Shown piece by piece: positions 17,933 through 27,108 of a stretch of 64,000 nt of DNA; the first letter of the stretch is position 1, and the number at the start of each line of letters is the position of its first letter. The DNA comes from Lacinutrix sp. Hel_I_90 (GTDB lineage: Bacteria > Bacteroidota > Bacteroidia > Flavobacteriales > Flavobacteriaceae): NCBI RefSeq assembly GCF_000934685.1, contig NZ_JYNQ01000001.1, positions 3,199,501 through 3,263,500 of the forward strand. The letters are read 5' to 3'. The notes beneath the pieces were generated by a model. That model had not been told where the DNA came from. It searched no databases and was given only the letters and a program-made list of their open reading frames with translations. A program made the translations under genes and the position numbers.

Positions 17933-18206
17933 TTTACTGTATTTTAACGATTATTAATACTGTAAATGTATGGGCAAAACGAAGGTTAAAAAAGTTAAAG
18001 CACCCGTTTTTTATAAAACAAGGAGGACTTGTTGTGTTTTAAGTGTCTGAAAAACAATTAGTTGTTAAAACTCACGTTGTTTATAGCCTTTGTTCTTAAT
18101 AAGTCGTTTTCTATGTAGTTTTAACTGTTAGAAACTAAATGAACACGGCTTTTACTTTATTCGGATAGGAGATGATAACGCTACTCCATGTATTTAAATA
18201 CAGGTC

Positions 18207-18869
18207 TTAATCTTCATCGTCTTCCTCAAACTCGGTAACAGTAGCATCAAATTCGGCATCTTTAAATTCATCACGACTCATCCAGTACTCAGACGTTTTT
18301 AAAAGGTATGAATTTTCACCGTTTGGTTTTAAATCCCAAATAATGGCTTCAGCTTCTTCAAACGCTTCTTTTCCAGCTAATTGATCTGAAAACAAACGTT
18401 TTATAACATTACTTGGTGCCAGTGTTTTGTCTAATATTTTAAGGATAATTTCTTTTGAAATCTCTTTATTAGGGCTAATCTCAAGTTCAATCACCGTTGC
18501 TTTTGCATTCGGAAAGGTTCCATTATAGGCGTTATGAAGGAGTTGATTGATATTAAATAACTCATGATGTAATGAGATATCTGGATATTCTTCAGATATC
18601 TTGTCTAAAAGCATTTCATGAGAAAGTTGTTCAATTTGATTTTCATTAAGGGCATTGTCCAACTTATAATCTAAAACAATAACTGCTGCTTCGTTAGGTT
18701 CGAAATCTGAAATAGCCATAAACAGTAAGTCTTTCAGTTCATTTGGGTTAGCGGTGCTGCCCTCCTGAAAACCAAACCGACTTAATAATTCAATATAGTC
18801 TTCATTAGTCCAGGCATCATCAAAGGCTTCAACAGTTTTTACTTTATTGATAATAATATGATATTTCAT
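18207..18869 (-). CDS. Acidic protein of unknown function
   Basis: A 220-residue soluble, very acidic protein ending in an Asp/Glu-rich tail (TEFEEDDED). No signal peptide, membrane segment or known catalytic motif is visible. The spacing of 10 bases after the GNAT-nitrilase gene on the same strand implies co-transcription and perhaps a linked role. I cannot assign a family. Confidence 0.7.
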   Translation of the reverse strand: MKYHIIINKVKTVEAFDDAWTNEDYIELLSRFGFQEGSTANPNELKDLLFMAISDFEPNEAAVIVLDYKLDNALNENQIEQLSHEMLLDKISEEYPDISLHHELFNINQLLHNAYNGTFPNAKATVIELEISPNKEISKEIILKILDKTLAPSNVIKRLFSDQLAGKEAFEEAEAIIWDLKPNGENSYLLKTSEYWMSRDEFKDAEFDATVTEFEEDDED

Positions 18870-18879
18870 AATCTAAATT

Positions 18880-20400
18880 TTATTTCTTTTTTAATTCAAA
18901 AAGGTCAGTTCTTCTGTCCTTTAAATTTCTAACACTACCAAACTGATTCAGTTCTCTTAACAAATCAATATCGACGTCTGCAATAAGAATCATCTCGGTA
19001 TTTTGAGTCGCTTCTGCTTTTACGCCGTTGGTAGGAAAGGCGAAGTCACAAGGGGTAAACACCATCGATTGAGCAAACTGGATATCCATATTCTGAACCT
19101 TTGGAAGGTTACCTACGCTACCTGCAATAGCGACATAACACTCATTTTCAATAGCTCTTGCTTGCGCACAATGTCTTACTCTTGAAAAACCATTTTGAGT
19201 GTCTGTTAAAAACGGAACAAATAAAATGTCCATCCCTTCATCTGCGAGCAGTCGACTTAATTCTGGAAACTCAGAATCATAACAGATTAGGATACCTATC
19301 TTCCCACAATCGGTATCGAAAGCTTGTAATTTGTTGCCGCCAACCATGCCCCAAACTTTAGCTTCATCAGGCGTGACATGTAATTTTTCGTAACGTTCCA
19401 TCGTTCCATCTCGTCGACACAAATAACCAACGTTATAAAGTTTGTCGCCTACCATTTCTGGCATACTACCAGTAATAATATTAATGTTATATGAGATGGC
19501 TAATTTAGAAAAACGTTGTACAATTTCTGCCGTATGTTTTGCTAACTCACGTATGGCCTCAGGGGTTGACATATGGTTGTTAGGGGCCATTAATGGCGCA
19601 TTAAAGAATTCTGGAAATAAAGCAAAATCACTCCTGTATCCAGAGACTGCATCTACAAAGAATTCAGCCTGATACATTAATTCGTCTAAATTTTTATAAG
19701 GTCGCATTTGCCATTGCACAAGACCAAGGCGTACTATTTTTTTTATAGTCGTCGCTTTTTTGTTTTTCTTTTCGTAATAGATATTATCCCACTCTAATAA
19801 AACAGCATAATCGTGCGAAGAGGCATCTCCTTTTAGATAATTTTTTAAAATTCGTGTTGGGTGAAAATCATTTGAGATTTGAAAATTCAAAACAGGATCG
19901 TGAATCTCTTTAGTTTTTACTTTGTCTATGTATTCCTTTGCCGTAAGCTTATCTGAGTATTTATGGAAATTTGGAATACGACCACCAAAAGCTAAGCCTT
20001 TTAGATTTAAACGTTCGCAAAGTTCTTTTCTGTAGTCATATAAACGGCGTCCTAAACGAAGGCCTCTAAATTCGGGTTTAATAAAAACATCTATACCGTA
20101 AATAATGTCTCCATCTTTGGTATGTGTATTAAAGGTGTAATTTCCAGTAATCTGTTCATAAGTGTGAAAATCTTCATACTTGTCGTAGTCTACTATAATA
20201 CATAAAGCACAACCTGCAATTTGATTGTTTATTTTTATAACAACTTGTCCTTCAGGAAACTCATCGATCAGTTTTTTTATTTGATGTTCCTCCCAAATGG
20301 AGTCCGGCATTGTTGAGTATGATGCTACCATGGCTGCTTTAAGCTCTTGGTAATCATCAAGCGTTAAGTAAGCCAGTTCTATATTTTCTATATTTTTCAT
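18880..20400 (-). CDS. GNAT acetyltransferase fused to carbon-nitrogen hydrolase (nitrilase superfamily)
   Basis: A 506-residue fusion. The N-terminal 190 residues are a GNAT domain (GIDVFIKPEFRGLRLGRRLY, acetyl-CoA loop near 115-125). Residues about 225-500 are a nitrilase-type amidase with the Glu-Lys-Cys triad: FPEFF, EKLHVTP and ILICYDSEFPE. The domain pair is known in bacteria as a bifunctional protein; the substrate is unspecified. The protein would acylate an amine and hydrolyse an amide in linked steps, but that is inference. A small acidic protein gene follows. Confidence 0.92.
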   Translation of the reverse strand: MKNIENIELAYLTLDDYQELKAAMVASYSTMPDSIWEEHQIKKLIDEFPEGQVVIKINNQIAGCALCIIVDYDKYEDFHTYEQITGNYTFNTHTKDGDIIYGIDVFIKPEFRGLRLGRRLYDYRKELCERLNLKGLAFGGRIPNFHKYSDKLTAKEYIDKVKTKEIHDPVLNFQISNDFHPTRILKNYLKGDASSHDYAVLLEWDNIYYEKKNKKATTIKKIVRLGLVQWQMRPYKNLDELMYQAEFFVDAVSGYRSDFALFPEFFNAPLMAPNNHMSTPEAIRELAKHTAEIVQRFSKLAISYNINIITGSMPEMVGDKLYNVGYLCRRDGTMERYEKLHVTPDEAKVWGMVGGNKLQAFDTDCGKIGILICYDSEFPELSRLLADEGMDILFVPFLTDTQNGFSRVRHCAQARAIENECYVAIAGSVGNLPKVQNMDIQFAQSMVFTPCDFAFPTNGVKAEATQNTEMILIADVDIDLLRELNQFGSVRNLKDRRTDLFELKKK

Positions 20401-20547
20401 TAAATTATTTTATGGTGAAAAGTCTAAAATAAGACTCTCATTTTTTTCGCGAATGTAATATTTAATCTCATACAAATTTAAAAGCTTAAAAATTACTCAT
20501 TGTTATTGTTTTTAAGCGAGTAGCTTAACGTCTTTTTTGCGTGTTGT

Positions 20548-21003
20548 TTACGCGTTTAATTTCCTTAATCCTTCATACACCACTATGCTTACTGCATTGG
20601 CCAAGTTTAAACTGCGTATGTGGTTGCTAAATAATGGAATTTTATAAACGGAATTTGAATGCTTTTCAGTTATTAAGTTTGATAAGCCAGCAGATTCTTT
20701 ACCAAAAATAAGAAATAAATTGTCTTCAAAGGGAATGTCCCAATGGTTTTCAGTACCCTTACTAGACAGAAAGGCCATTTTAGCATTTTTGTTTTCGTTG
20801 AAAAATGCTTCAGTCGATTCATAGTAAGTCACCTCTAAATGTTGCCAATAATCTAAACCAGCACGCTTTAAACGTGAGTCGGTTATTTCAAAACCAAAGG
20901 GTTTTACTAAATGTAATCGAGAGCCAGAGGCTAATGCCAGTCGCCCAATATTGCCTGTATTATTTGGGATTTCGGGTTCTATTAAAACAATGTTTAATGG
21001 CAT
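20548..21003 (-). CDS. trmL: tRNA (cytidine/uridine-34-2'-O)-methyltransferase
   Basis: SPOUT-family methylase of 151 residues, which methylates the wobble base of tRNA-Leu in E. coli. It matches the family in length and motifs: the start MPLNIVLIEPEIPNNTGNIG, the motif-2 strand IFGKESAGL, and the knot motif SLNLANAVSIVVYE near the C-terminus. It is preceded on the same strand by the disrupted GNAT gene with a gap of 10 bases. Confidence 0.95.
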   Translation of the reverse strand: MPLNIVLIEPEIPNNTGNIGRLALASGSRLHLVKPFGFEITDSRLKRAGLDYWQHLEVTYYESTEAFFNENKNAKMAFLSSKGTENHWDIPFEDNLFLIFGKESAGLSNLITEKHSNSVYKIPLFSNHIRSLNLANAVSIVVYEGLRKLNA

Positions 21004-21013
21004 AATTTTGTTT

Positions 21014-21481
21014 TTAATCGAAGTGTAATTTCATTTCTAACATGTGCTTTTTAAAGCCGCTTTTTTCATAAGCTTTAATGGCCCCCGTATTCTCATTATA
21101 AACCATTAATCTTGCTTCTATCACGTTTTTAGTTTTAGCCCAGTTTTTAAGGGTTTCAATTATATTTTGAATGATGCCCTGACCTCTGTACTTGGGGTCA
21201 ATAAACATAAAACCCATATACGCATAAGTCTGATTAATATGATAGGGTTTAGTATTTACAATTTTAGCGTAACCAGACCCCACTAGTTTATTTTCATGTT
21301 GGGCAACTATTATTTCTGTATTTGGTGATTGAAAAAGACTGTAAAAATCATAATAAACACAGGGGTTTTTTAAGTTCATATCAAAGTCCCGTCAAAAGCA
21401 ATAATAGCTTGTTCAAATTCTAGTAAGATTGGTAAATCCTTGATTGTGGCTTTTCTATAGGTGACATCTGCTATGATTTTT
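21014..21481 (-). pseudogene. GNAT acetyltransferase, frameshifted near its N-terminus
   Basis: The intact part (21379-21014) encodes 121 residues with the acetyl-CoA motif DPKYRGQGIIQNIIETLKN. It is too short at the N-terminus for a GNAT fold. Just upstream, in another frame of the same strand, lies the missing first strand and helix (YRKATIKDLPILLEFEQAII). The two parts would join as ...IIAFDRDFDMNLKNP if one base were restored around 21384. No ATG is found in frame at the 5' end. This is either a genuine decay event or a single-base sequence error; the truncated ATG at 21379 alone is unlikely to make a functional enzyme. Confidence 0.7.
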
Positions 21482-21513
21482 GAATTTGACGATTTGTTAA
21501 TTTAATATGCAAA

Positions 21514-21541
21514 GCCTAAATAATGTATTATTTAGGCTTTG
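21514..21541 (-). terminator. Hairpin following the small ORF at 21564 (AAAGCCTAAATAA stem)
   Basis: The plus-strand sequence AAAGCCTAAATAA, 3-base loop, TTATTTAGGCTTT is a perfect 13-bp stem. It lies just downstream of the minus-strand small ORF and ahead of the disrupted GNAT gene. The 3' T-run on the minus strand is weak, so termination is probable but not certain. Confidence 0.6.
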
Positions 21542-21563
21542 AAATGTAATAATTGTTATGCAA

Positions 21564-21785
21564 TTATTTCTTTTTTTGTTGCTCTTTTATTGTGGACTCG
21601 TCGATATCAAATTTATTAGTTTTGATGTTTGTATTTCCTGTTGGATTAGTAGGATTCGTTTGAGTCTTCGTCGTTTTAAACTTTTTTTTATCTTCTGTAA
21701 CTCCCATGATATGTATGTTTTTTTGGTTCACATCTAATTTACGAATCATAGTAAACAATTTCTCATAAGGCTTCGTTAAAACCAC
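21564..21785 (-). CDS. Small basic, Thr/Asn/Lys-rich protein of unknown function
   Basis: A 73-residue frame at the end of the trp operon, 17 bases past the trpA stop. Composition is low-complexity (KTTKTQTNPTNPTGNTNIKTN) and disordered. A start at 21749 (MIRKLDVNQ) or 21644-proximal MGVTEDKKK is as likely as the first ATG. I do not recognise it. A terminator hairpin follows at 21514-21541. Confidence 0.4.
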   Translation of the reverse strand: MVLTKPYEKLFTMIRKLDVNQKNIHIMGVTEDKKKFKTTKTQTNPTNPTGNTNIKTNKFDIDESTIKEQQKKK

Positions 21786-21802
21786 CCTCTTAATCTGTTA
21801 AA

Positions 21803-22567
21803 CTATCTTAAAATGCTTGAAACAAATGTTGGTATGGCAGAAACACCATCATTTGTAAGGCGCTTTATAAACGCACTTCCAATAATAGCTCCTTTTGTAT
21901 ATTGTGTTGCCTGTGTAAAGGTTTCATTATCTGAAATTCCAAAGCCCACAATTTGTGGGTTTTTTAAATTTAGGTCTGCAATACGTTTAAAATAAGCGGT
22001 TTGCTCATCGCCAAAACCAGAACTGCTACCGGTAACACTAGCACTACTCACCATATAAATAAAACCGTTTGAAATAGCGTCTATAAAATGAATACGTTCT
22101 ACAGAGGTTTGAGGTGTAATTAAGAAAACATTAATTAAGCCATATTTTTCAAAAGTCGCTTTGTATTGTTCGTTGTAAACGTCAACGGGCAGATCTGGAA
22201 TGATGAGACCGTCAATACCCATGTCCTGACATTTTTTACAAAAGGCGTCAACACCATATTGTAGCATTGGGTTAAAATACCCCATAATAATTAGAGGGAT
22301 TGAAACCGTTTTTCTAATGTCTTTTAATTGGTTAAAAAGCACATCAGTGGTCATGCCGTTTTTTAAAGCCTGAGTTGAGCTCGCTTGAATGGTTGGGCCG
22401 TCCGCTAAAGGATCGCTAAAGGGCATTCCTATTTCAATCATATCGACACCACTTGCTTCTAGGTTTTGGATGATGCTTACTGTATCATTTAAACTAGGGT
22501 AGCCGGCAGTAAAATAGATTGACAAAAGGGTTTTGTCTTCTTTTAGTTTTTTATTTATTCTGTTCAT
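21803..22567 (-). CDS. trpA: Tryptophan synthase alpha subunit
   Basis: TIM-barrel subunit (254 aa) that cleaves indole-3-glycerol phosphate to indole and glyceraldehyde-3-phosphate, passing indole through the tunnel to TrpB. The catalytic Glu lies in GVDMIEIGMPFSDPLADGPT near residue 47 and the catalytic Asp in DGLIIPDLPVDVY near residue 58 onward in the following strand. The phosphate site shows GFGISD near 215. It is the last enzyme gene of the trp operon, 14 bases after trpB. Confidence 0.97.
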   Translation of the reverse strand: MNRINKKLKEDKTLLSIYFTAGYPSLNDTVSIIQNLEASGVDMIEIGMPFSDPLADGPTIQASSTQALKNGMTTDVLFNQLKDIRKTVSIPLIIMGYFNPMLQYGVDAFCKKCQDMGIDGLIIPDLPVDVYNEQYKATFEKYGLINVFLITPQTSVERIHFIDAISNGFIYMVSSASVTGSSSGFGDEQTAYFKRIADLNLKNPQIVGFGISDNETFTQATQYTKGAIIGSAFIKRLTNDGVSAIPTFVSSILR

Positions 22568-22581
22568 TGAAAATGATAACC

Positions 22582-23763
22582 TTATAATTTAAAATAATCT
22601 ATATAATTCTGTAAATCCTTATCGCCTCTTCCTGATAAATTAATCACTATAACATCATCAGCTTTAAATTTTTTACCATTAAAAATGGCTAAAGAATGTG
22701 AGGTTTCTATAGCGGGAATGATGCCTTCTAACTGACTCAATTCTAAACCAGCTGTCATAGCTTCGTCATCTGTAATGGAGATAAATTCTGCACGCCCCGT
22801 TTTATACAAGTGCGCATGCATTGGTCCAACTCCAGGATAATCTAACCCTGCAGAAATAGAATACGGCTCGGTAATTTGCCCGTCTTTAGTTTGCATTAAA
22901 AGCGTCTTACTGCCATGAATAATGCCTTCTTTTCCTAATATTGAGGTAGCCGCACTTTCACCAGAATGAATGCCTTTTCCCGCGGCTTCCACAGCTATTA
23001 ATTTTACATTGGTATCTTCTAAATAATGGTAAAATGCACCAGCAGCATTACTGCCGCCACCTACGCAGGCTACCACATAATCAGGAGTTTCACGACCTTC
23101 TTTCTCTTTTAATTGCCATTTGATTTCTTCAGAAACAACAGATTGAAAACGCGCCACCATATCTGGATACGGATGTGGGCCAACAACACTTCCAATAATA
23201 TAATGTGTGTCTACAGGATTATTAATCCAATCGCGAATCGCTTCATTTGTAGCATCTTTTAATGTGCGACTTCCTGATAACGCGGGCACAACTTTGGCAC
23301 CAAGCATTTTCATTCTTGCGACATTGGGTGCTTGTCTGGCAATATCAATTTCGCCCATGTAAACAATGCATTCCATGCCCATTAAAGCACAAACCGTTGC
23401 CGTAGCCACACCGTGTTGCCCTGCTCCAGTTTCAGCAATAATACGTGTTTTACCTAAGCGTTGTGCCATTAAGATCTGACCGATAGTATTGTTGATTTTG
23501 TGCGCCCCGGTATGGTTTAAGTCTTCTCTTTTTAAGTAGATTTTTGTACCATACTTTTCTGAAAGCCGTTTCGCAAAATAGAGAGGCGAAGGACGCCCCA
23601 CATAATCCTTTAATAATTGATCGAATGCTTCTTTAAAAGAAGGCTCAGCCATTATTTTTAAATAATTTTGACGTAACTCTTCAACGTTGGGATAAAGCAT
23701 TTCTGGGATGTAAGCACCTCCAAATTCGCCGTAATAGCCTTTTTCATTTATATTATACTCCAT
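22582..23763 (-). CDS. trpB: Tryptophan synthase beta subunit
   Basis: PLP enzyme (393 aa) that condenses indole with serine to give tryptophan. The PLP lysine lies in [11 protein letters not shown] (HK), and the Gly-rich phosphate loop is in [26 protein letters not shown] is the conserved loop with Glu. The gene overlaps the 3' end of trpF by 11 bases, implying translational coupling, and trpA follows. Confidence 0.98.
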   Translation of the reverse strand: MEYNINEKGYYGEFGGAYIPEMLYPNVEELRQNYLKIMAEPSFKEAFDQLLKDYVGRPSPLYFAKRLSEKYGTKIYLKREDLNHTGAHKINNTIGQILMAQRLGKTRIIAETGAGQHGVATATVCALMGMECIVYMGEIDIARQAPNVARMKMLGAKVVPALSGSRTLKDATNEAIRDWINNPVDTHYIIGSVVGPHPYPDMVARFQSVVSEEIKWQLKEKEGRETPDYVVACVGGGSNAAGAFYHYLEDTNVKLIAVEAAGKGIHSGESAATSILGKEGIIHGSKTLLMQTKDGQITEPYSISAGLDYPGVGPMHAHLYKTGRAEFISITDDEAMTAGLELSQLEGIIPAIETSHSLAIFNGKKFKADDVIVINLSGRGDKDLQNYIDYFKL

Positions 23764-24388
23764 AACCGTTAATTGTTAATTGGTATTGAAAATCTTTTAT
23801 TTTTTTAATGTCTTTAAATCCTGAAATTGTTTCAAACTTGCTGTTTATGTCTAGAGTACAGCATAAATCTGATTCGGGACGTTTTAAGAAAAGTAATAGC
23901 GCATCTATGGTTTCTGGACCAATACCACCACTTAAGAAATAGGATTTATTTGATGGATATTTTTTGAAAATGTTCCAATTAAAAGTATAGCCATTTCCGC
24001 CAGGTTCTTTGCCTTTGGTGTCAAACAAATAGTAGTCACAAACCGATTCATAAGGTTCTAAAACACTGAAGTCAAATTGGTTTTTAACAGAAAACACTTT
24101 GATTATTTTAACATCGTAGGCGCGTAACTGTTCGCAAAATTCAGGAGATTCATCCCCATGTAACTGAACACCTTGTAACTGATGCGTTTCAATTTTATCG
24201 ACTATAAAATCTAAGCTTGCATTTACAAAAACACCAACTTTTTCAATGGTATCAGGTAATTCTGGAATCGTTTCTTTGAAATAGCGTGGTGATTTTTCAT
24301 AAAAGATAAAACCCATATAACTAGGGTGCAAATCTGCAACATCTAAGATGTTGTTCTCGACTTTCATTCCACATACTTTTAGTTTCAT
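23753..24388 (-). CDS. trpF: Phosphoribosylanthranilate isomerase
   Basis: A 211-residue TIM-barrel enzyme that performs the Amadori rearrangement of phosphoribosylanthranilate to CdRP. The start [10 protein letters not shown] contains the catalytic Cys (KxCG). The general-acid Asp lies in YYLFDTKG, and the phosphate-binding loop is [11 protein letters not shown]. It is a stand-alone gene here, not fused to trpC, and overlaps trpB by 11 bases. Confidence 0.96.
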   Translation of the reverse strand: MKLKVCGMKVENNILDVADLHPSYMGFIFYEKSPRYFKETIPELPDTIEKVGVFVNASLDFIVDKIETHQLQGVQLHGDESPEFCEQLRAYDVKIIKVFSVKNQFDFSVLEPYESVCDYYLFDTKGKEPGGNGYTFNWNIFKKYPSNKSYFLSGGIGPETIDALLLFLKRPESDLCCTLDINSKFETISGFKDIKKIKDFQYQLTINGYGV

Positions 24389-24500
24389 TGCAAATTGTTT
24401 TTTATTTCCCTGATCCCGAAGCTTCGTGAGGGGAACTTATTAATGTAATTTTATGTTTTGTCCTTCGCATTCCCAAAACTACGGGAGCGAAAGACAACTT

Positions 24501-25286
24501 TTATATCTTTAATTTTTCTATAAATTCTTGGGCACTTTTACCTGCATGACCTGTTTTCATAAAGTGTTCTCCAATAAGAAAACCTTTATAGTCATAGTGT
24601 TGTAGTGTTTTGATAGCTTCAATACTGCTAATACCACTTTCAGATACTTTAATAAAATCGTTGGGAATCAATGTACTTAATCGTTTACTGGTTTCTAAAC
24701 TGACTTCAAACGTTTTTAAATTCCGGTTATTCACTCCGAGCATGTCTAAACTAGGCATTATAGATTTGTTTAACTCTTCTTCGTTATGAACCTCTAAAAG
24801 GACGTCCAGGTTTAAACTTTTAGCCAGTTCTGAAAATTGTTTTATTTCTTCTCTTGTTAATAGTGCAGCAATTAATAAAATCACATCGGCGCCATAGGCT
24901 TTTGCCTCAATAATTTGGTAGCCGTCTATAATGAACTCCTTTCTTAACAACGGTAAGTTGCAACTTGCTCTCGCCGTTAGTAAATCGTCTAAACTTCCAC
25001 CAAAATATTTTGCATCTGTTAACACAGACATGCCACAAACGCCTGCTGCTTCATAGCCTTTAGCCACATCAAAAACATTGAAACTCTGATTAATCACGGC
25101 TTTTGATGGTGACCGCCGTTTGTGCTCAGCAATAATCCCTGTATTACTTTCTTTAAGCTTTTTAGCTAATGAAATGGTTTCACGCTCAAATAAAACAGAG
25201 CGCTCTAATTGGCTTACAGGTATAAGTTGTTTTCGAAGCTTAACTTCTATGCGTTTATCGTTTACTATTTTGGTTAATATATCCAT
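24501..25286 (-). CDS. trpC: Indole-3-glycerol phosphate synthase
   Basis: Closes the indole ring from CdRP. I take the start at 25286 (MDILTKIVNDKRIEV), which matches the family N-terminus; a longer frame to 25340 adds an unlikely basic extension. The substrate-binding Lys is in IIAEHKRRSPSK, LLRKEFIIDGYQI holds the catalytic Lys, LGVNNRNLKTF the Asn/Arg and SESGISS the phosphate site. Length is 261 residues, close to normal. trpD lies upstream with a gap of 92 bases and trpF downstream with a gap of 112 bases. Confidence 0.97.
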   Translation of the reverse strand: MDILTKIVNDKRIEVKLRKQLIPVSQLERSVLFERETISLAKKLKESNTGIIAEHKRRSPSKAVINQSFNVFDVAKGYEAAGVCGMSVLTDAKYFGGSLDDLLTARASCNLPLLRKEFIIDGYQIIEAKAYGADVILLIAALLTREEIKQFSELAKSLNLDVLLEVHNEEELNKSIMPSLDMLGVNNRNLKTFEVSLETSKRLSTLIPNDFIKVSESGISSIEAIKTLQHYDYKGFLIGEHFMKTGHAGKSAQEFIEKLKI

Positions 25287-25378
25287 TTTTTTCTTCCTAA
25301 CCCTTTCCATAGAAAAGGGAATTTTTATGTTTTCCATCATTTAAAAGTCCTTGCTATTAGGAAGGATTTAGGACGGGG

Positions 25379-26371
25379 TTATTTACTTAATGCTATCAAC
25401 GTATTTAAACTCGCTTTTGCTTTACCACTCAATAGTGATTCTTTGGCTAATTCAAACCCTTGTTTGTGGTCTATTTGTTTTACGGTAGCAATGGCTAATC
25501 CCGCGTTGGCATAGACGACGTTATTTTGTGCTTCGGTACCTTTTCCGTTAATGACATTTAAAAATATTTTAGCAGACGCATTTACAGTCTCACCGCCAAA
25601 AATAGCACTTTGATCAATCTGTTCTACTTCTAAATCTTTTGGCGTGAGCATGGTTTCAGACGTGTTTGAAATAATCTTCGTATTTCCAGTCAGGGAAATT
25701 TCATCGTAACCATCTAGCGCATGAACAATACTGTAATTTTTATCGGTATTTTGGTATATGTAGCTATACAAGCGTTGTAATTCTAAATTAAAAACACCCA
25801 CCATTTGATTTTTAGGGAACGACGGATTTACCATTGGGCCTAACATGTTAAAAAAGGTTTTTACGCCTAAGTCTTTACGAATAGGCGCTACATTTTTCAT
25901 GGCTGGGTGAAATAAGGGCGCATGTAAAACACAGATACCAGCAGCATCAATACTTTTTTGTAAAAAGCTTTTATCGGTAGTAAATTTAATTCCTAATTTT
26001 TCCATAACATTAGAAGAGCCACACGCCGAAGAGACACCGTAATTTCCATGCTTCGCTACTTTTACGCCTGCACCTGCCGTTACAAAAGACGATAAGGTAG
26101 AAATATTAAAGGTGTCTTTGCCGTCACCGCCAGTGCCACATAAATCAATCGCATTAAACTCTGATAGATCCACAGGAATACATAATTCTAAAAGCGCATC
26201 ACGAAAGCCTTGTAATTCTTCTAGTGTGATACTACGCATCATAAAAACGGTAAGAAAAGAAGCGATTTGACTTTGATTATAGTGACCTTTAGAAATATTT
26301 ACCAACACGGCTTTAGCTTCTTTACTATTAATGTTTTCCTGATTTATGAGTCTATTTAATAAGTGTTTCAT
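25379..26371 (-). CDS. trpD: Anthranilate phosphoribosyltransferase
   Basis: Transfers phosphoribose from PRPP to anthranilate. I use the ATG at 26371 (MKHLLNRLI), which fits the family; 26392 would add seven residues. The PRPP motif DLCGTGGDGKDTFNIST is near 80-96, with VAKHGNYGVSS(A)CGS near 107-120. The C-terminal half has the conserved metal-binding DGYDEIS. At 330 residues it is the expected length. It sits between trpG and trpC. Confidence 0.97.
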   Translation of the reverse strand: MKHLLNRLINQENINSKEAKAVLVNISKGHYNQSQIASFLTVFMMRSITLEELQGFRDALLELCIPVDLSEFNAIDLCGTGGDGKDTFNISTLSSFVTAGAGVKVAKHGNYGVSSACGSSNVMEKLGIKFTTDKSFLQKSIDAAGICVLHAPLFHPAMKNVAPIRKDLGVKTFFNMLGPMVNPSFPKNQMVGVFNLELQRLYSYIYQNTDKNYSIVHALDGYDEISLTGNTKIISNTSETMLTPKDLEVEQIDQSAIFGGETVNASAKIFLNVINGKGTEAQNNVVYANAGLAIATVKQIDHKQGFELAKESLLSGKAKASLNTLIALSK

Positions 26372-26474
26372 CCTGTGTATAACTCTTTCCAAAGGAAAGA
26401 GACCTGTTATTTGTTTATCTGTTTTTTATTCCTGCATATAAGTACTACTTACTAATACTAACGGTAAGTTCCTA

Positions 26475-27044
26475 CTAGCTTTTGCTATTTACCCAGTTTT
26501 CTAAAATACGTTTGCCGTTTGGTGTTAATACAGACTCTGGATGGTATTGCACACCCTTAACATCATAAACCTTATGGCGTAAAGACATAATTTGTCCGTT
26601 GTCATCAAAAGAGGTCGCTTCTAAGCGTTCCGGTAAATCTGGGTCGACAACCCAAGAATGATAGCGGCCCACGTTAAATGTTTTATCGAGGCCGTTAAAA
26701 AGCGATTCATCATCCACAGTGACTTTAACTTGAGTGGCCACACCATGAAAAACGTTATCTAGATTAATAATTTTACCGCCAAAAACTTCGGCTATAGCCT
26801 GCTGCCCTAAGCACACGCCCAATATGCTTTTGGTGGGCGCATATTGCTTTATTATCGCTTTTAATAATCCCGCTTCATCGGGGATTCCAGGTCCTGGTGA
26901 GAGAACGATTTTGTCGAAAGCGTCAACTTCATCTAAAGTTAATTTATCGTTTCTTTTAACCGTAACCTCACAATTTAAGTCTTCTAAATAGTGGACTAAA
27001 TTGTATGTAAAACTGTCGTAGTTATCTATTACTAATACTCTCAT
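26475..27044 (-). CDS. trpG: Anthranilate synthase component II (glutamine amidotransferase)
   Basis: A 189-residue class-I amidotransferase that supplies ammonia to TrpE. The nucleophile Cys is in ILGVCLGQQAIAE near residue 80, the oxyanion loop is LSPGPGIP, and the catalytic His-x-Glu is in GVQYHPESVLT near 171. The gene follows trpE with a gap of 64 bases. It could serve p-aminobenzoate synthesis too, as in PabA/TrpG dual enzymes, but its place in the trp operon favours tryptophan. Confidence 0.96.
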   Translation of the reverse strand: MRVLVIDNYDSFTYNLVHYLEDLNCEVTVKRNDKLTLDEVDAFDKIVLSPGPGIPDEAGLLKAIIKQYAPTKSILGVCLGQQAIAEVFGGKIINLDNVFHGVATQVKVTVDDESLFNGLDKTFNVGRYHSWVVDPDLPERLEATSFDDNGQIMSLRHKVYDVKGVQYHPESVLTPNGKRILENWVNSKS

Positions 27045-27108
27045 AGTATTTTTTTTATTTACTTGACCCGAAGCTTCGGGAACGGAAATCTATATTATTT
27101 TCTTAACT

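Noticed and set aside
17857-18042. Plus-strand 61-codon ORF opposite the small peptide gene
   Set aside because: No protein-like features; the minus-strand peptide has a better start, context and downstream terminator.
25287-25340. Longer N-terminus for trpC
   Set aside because: The extra residues are absent from the family and the MDILTKIV start fits the conserved alignment.
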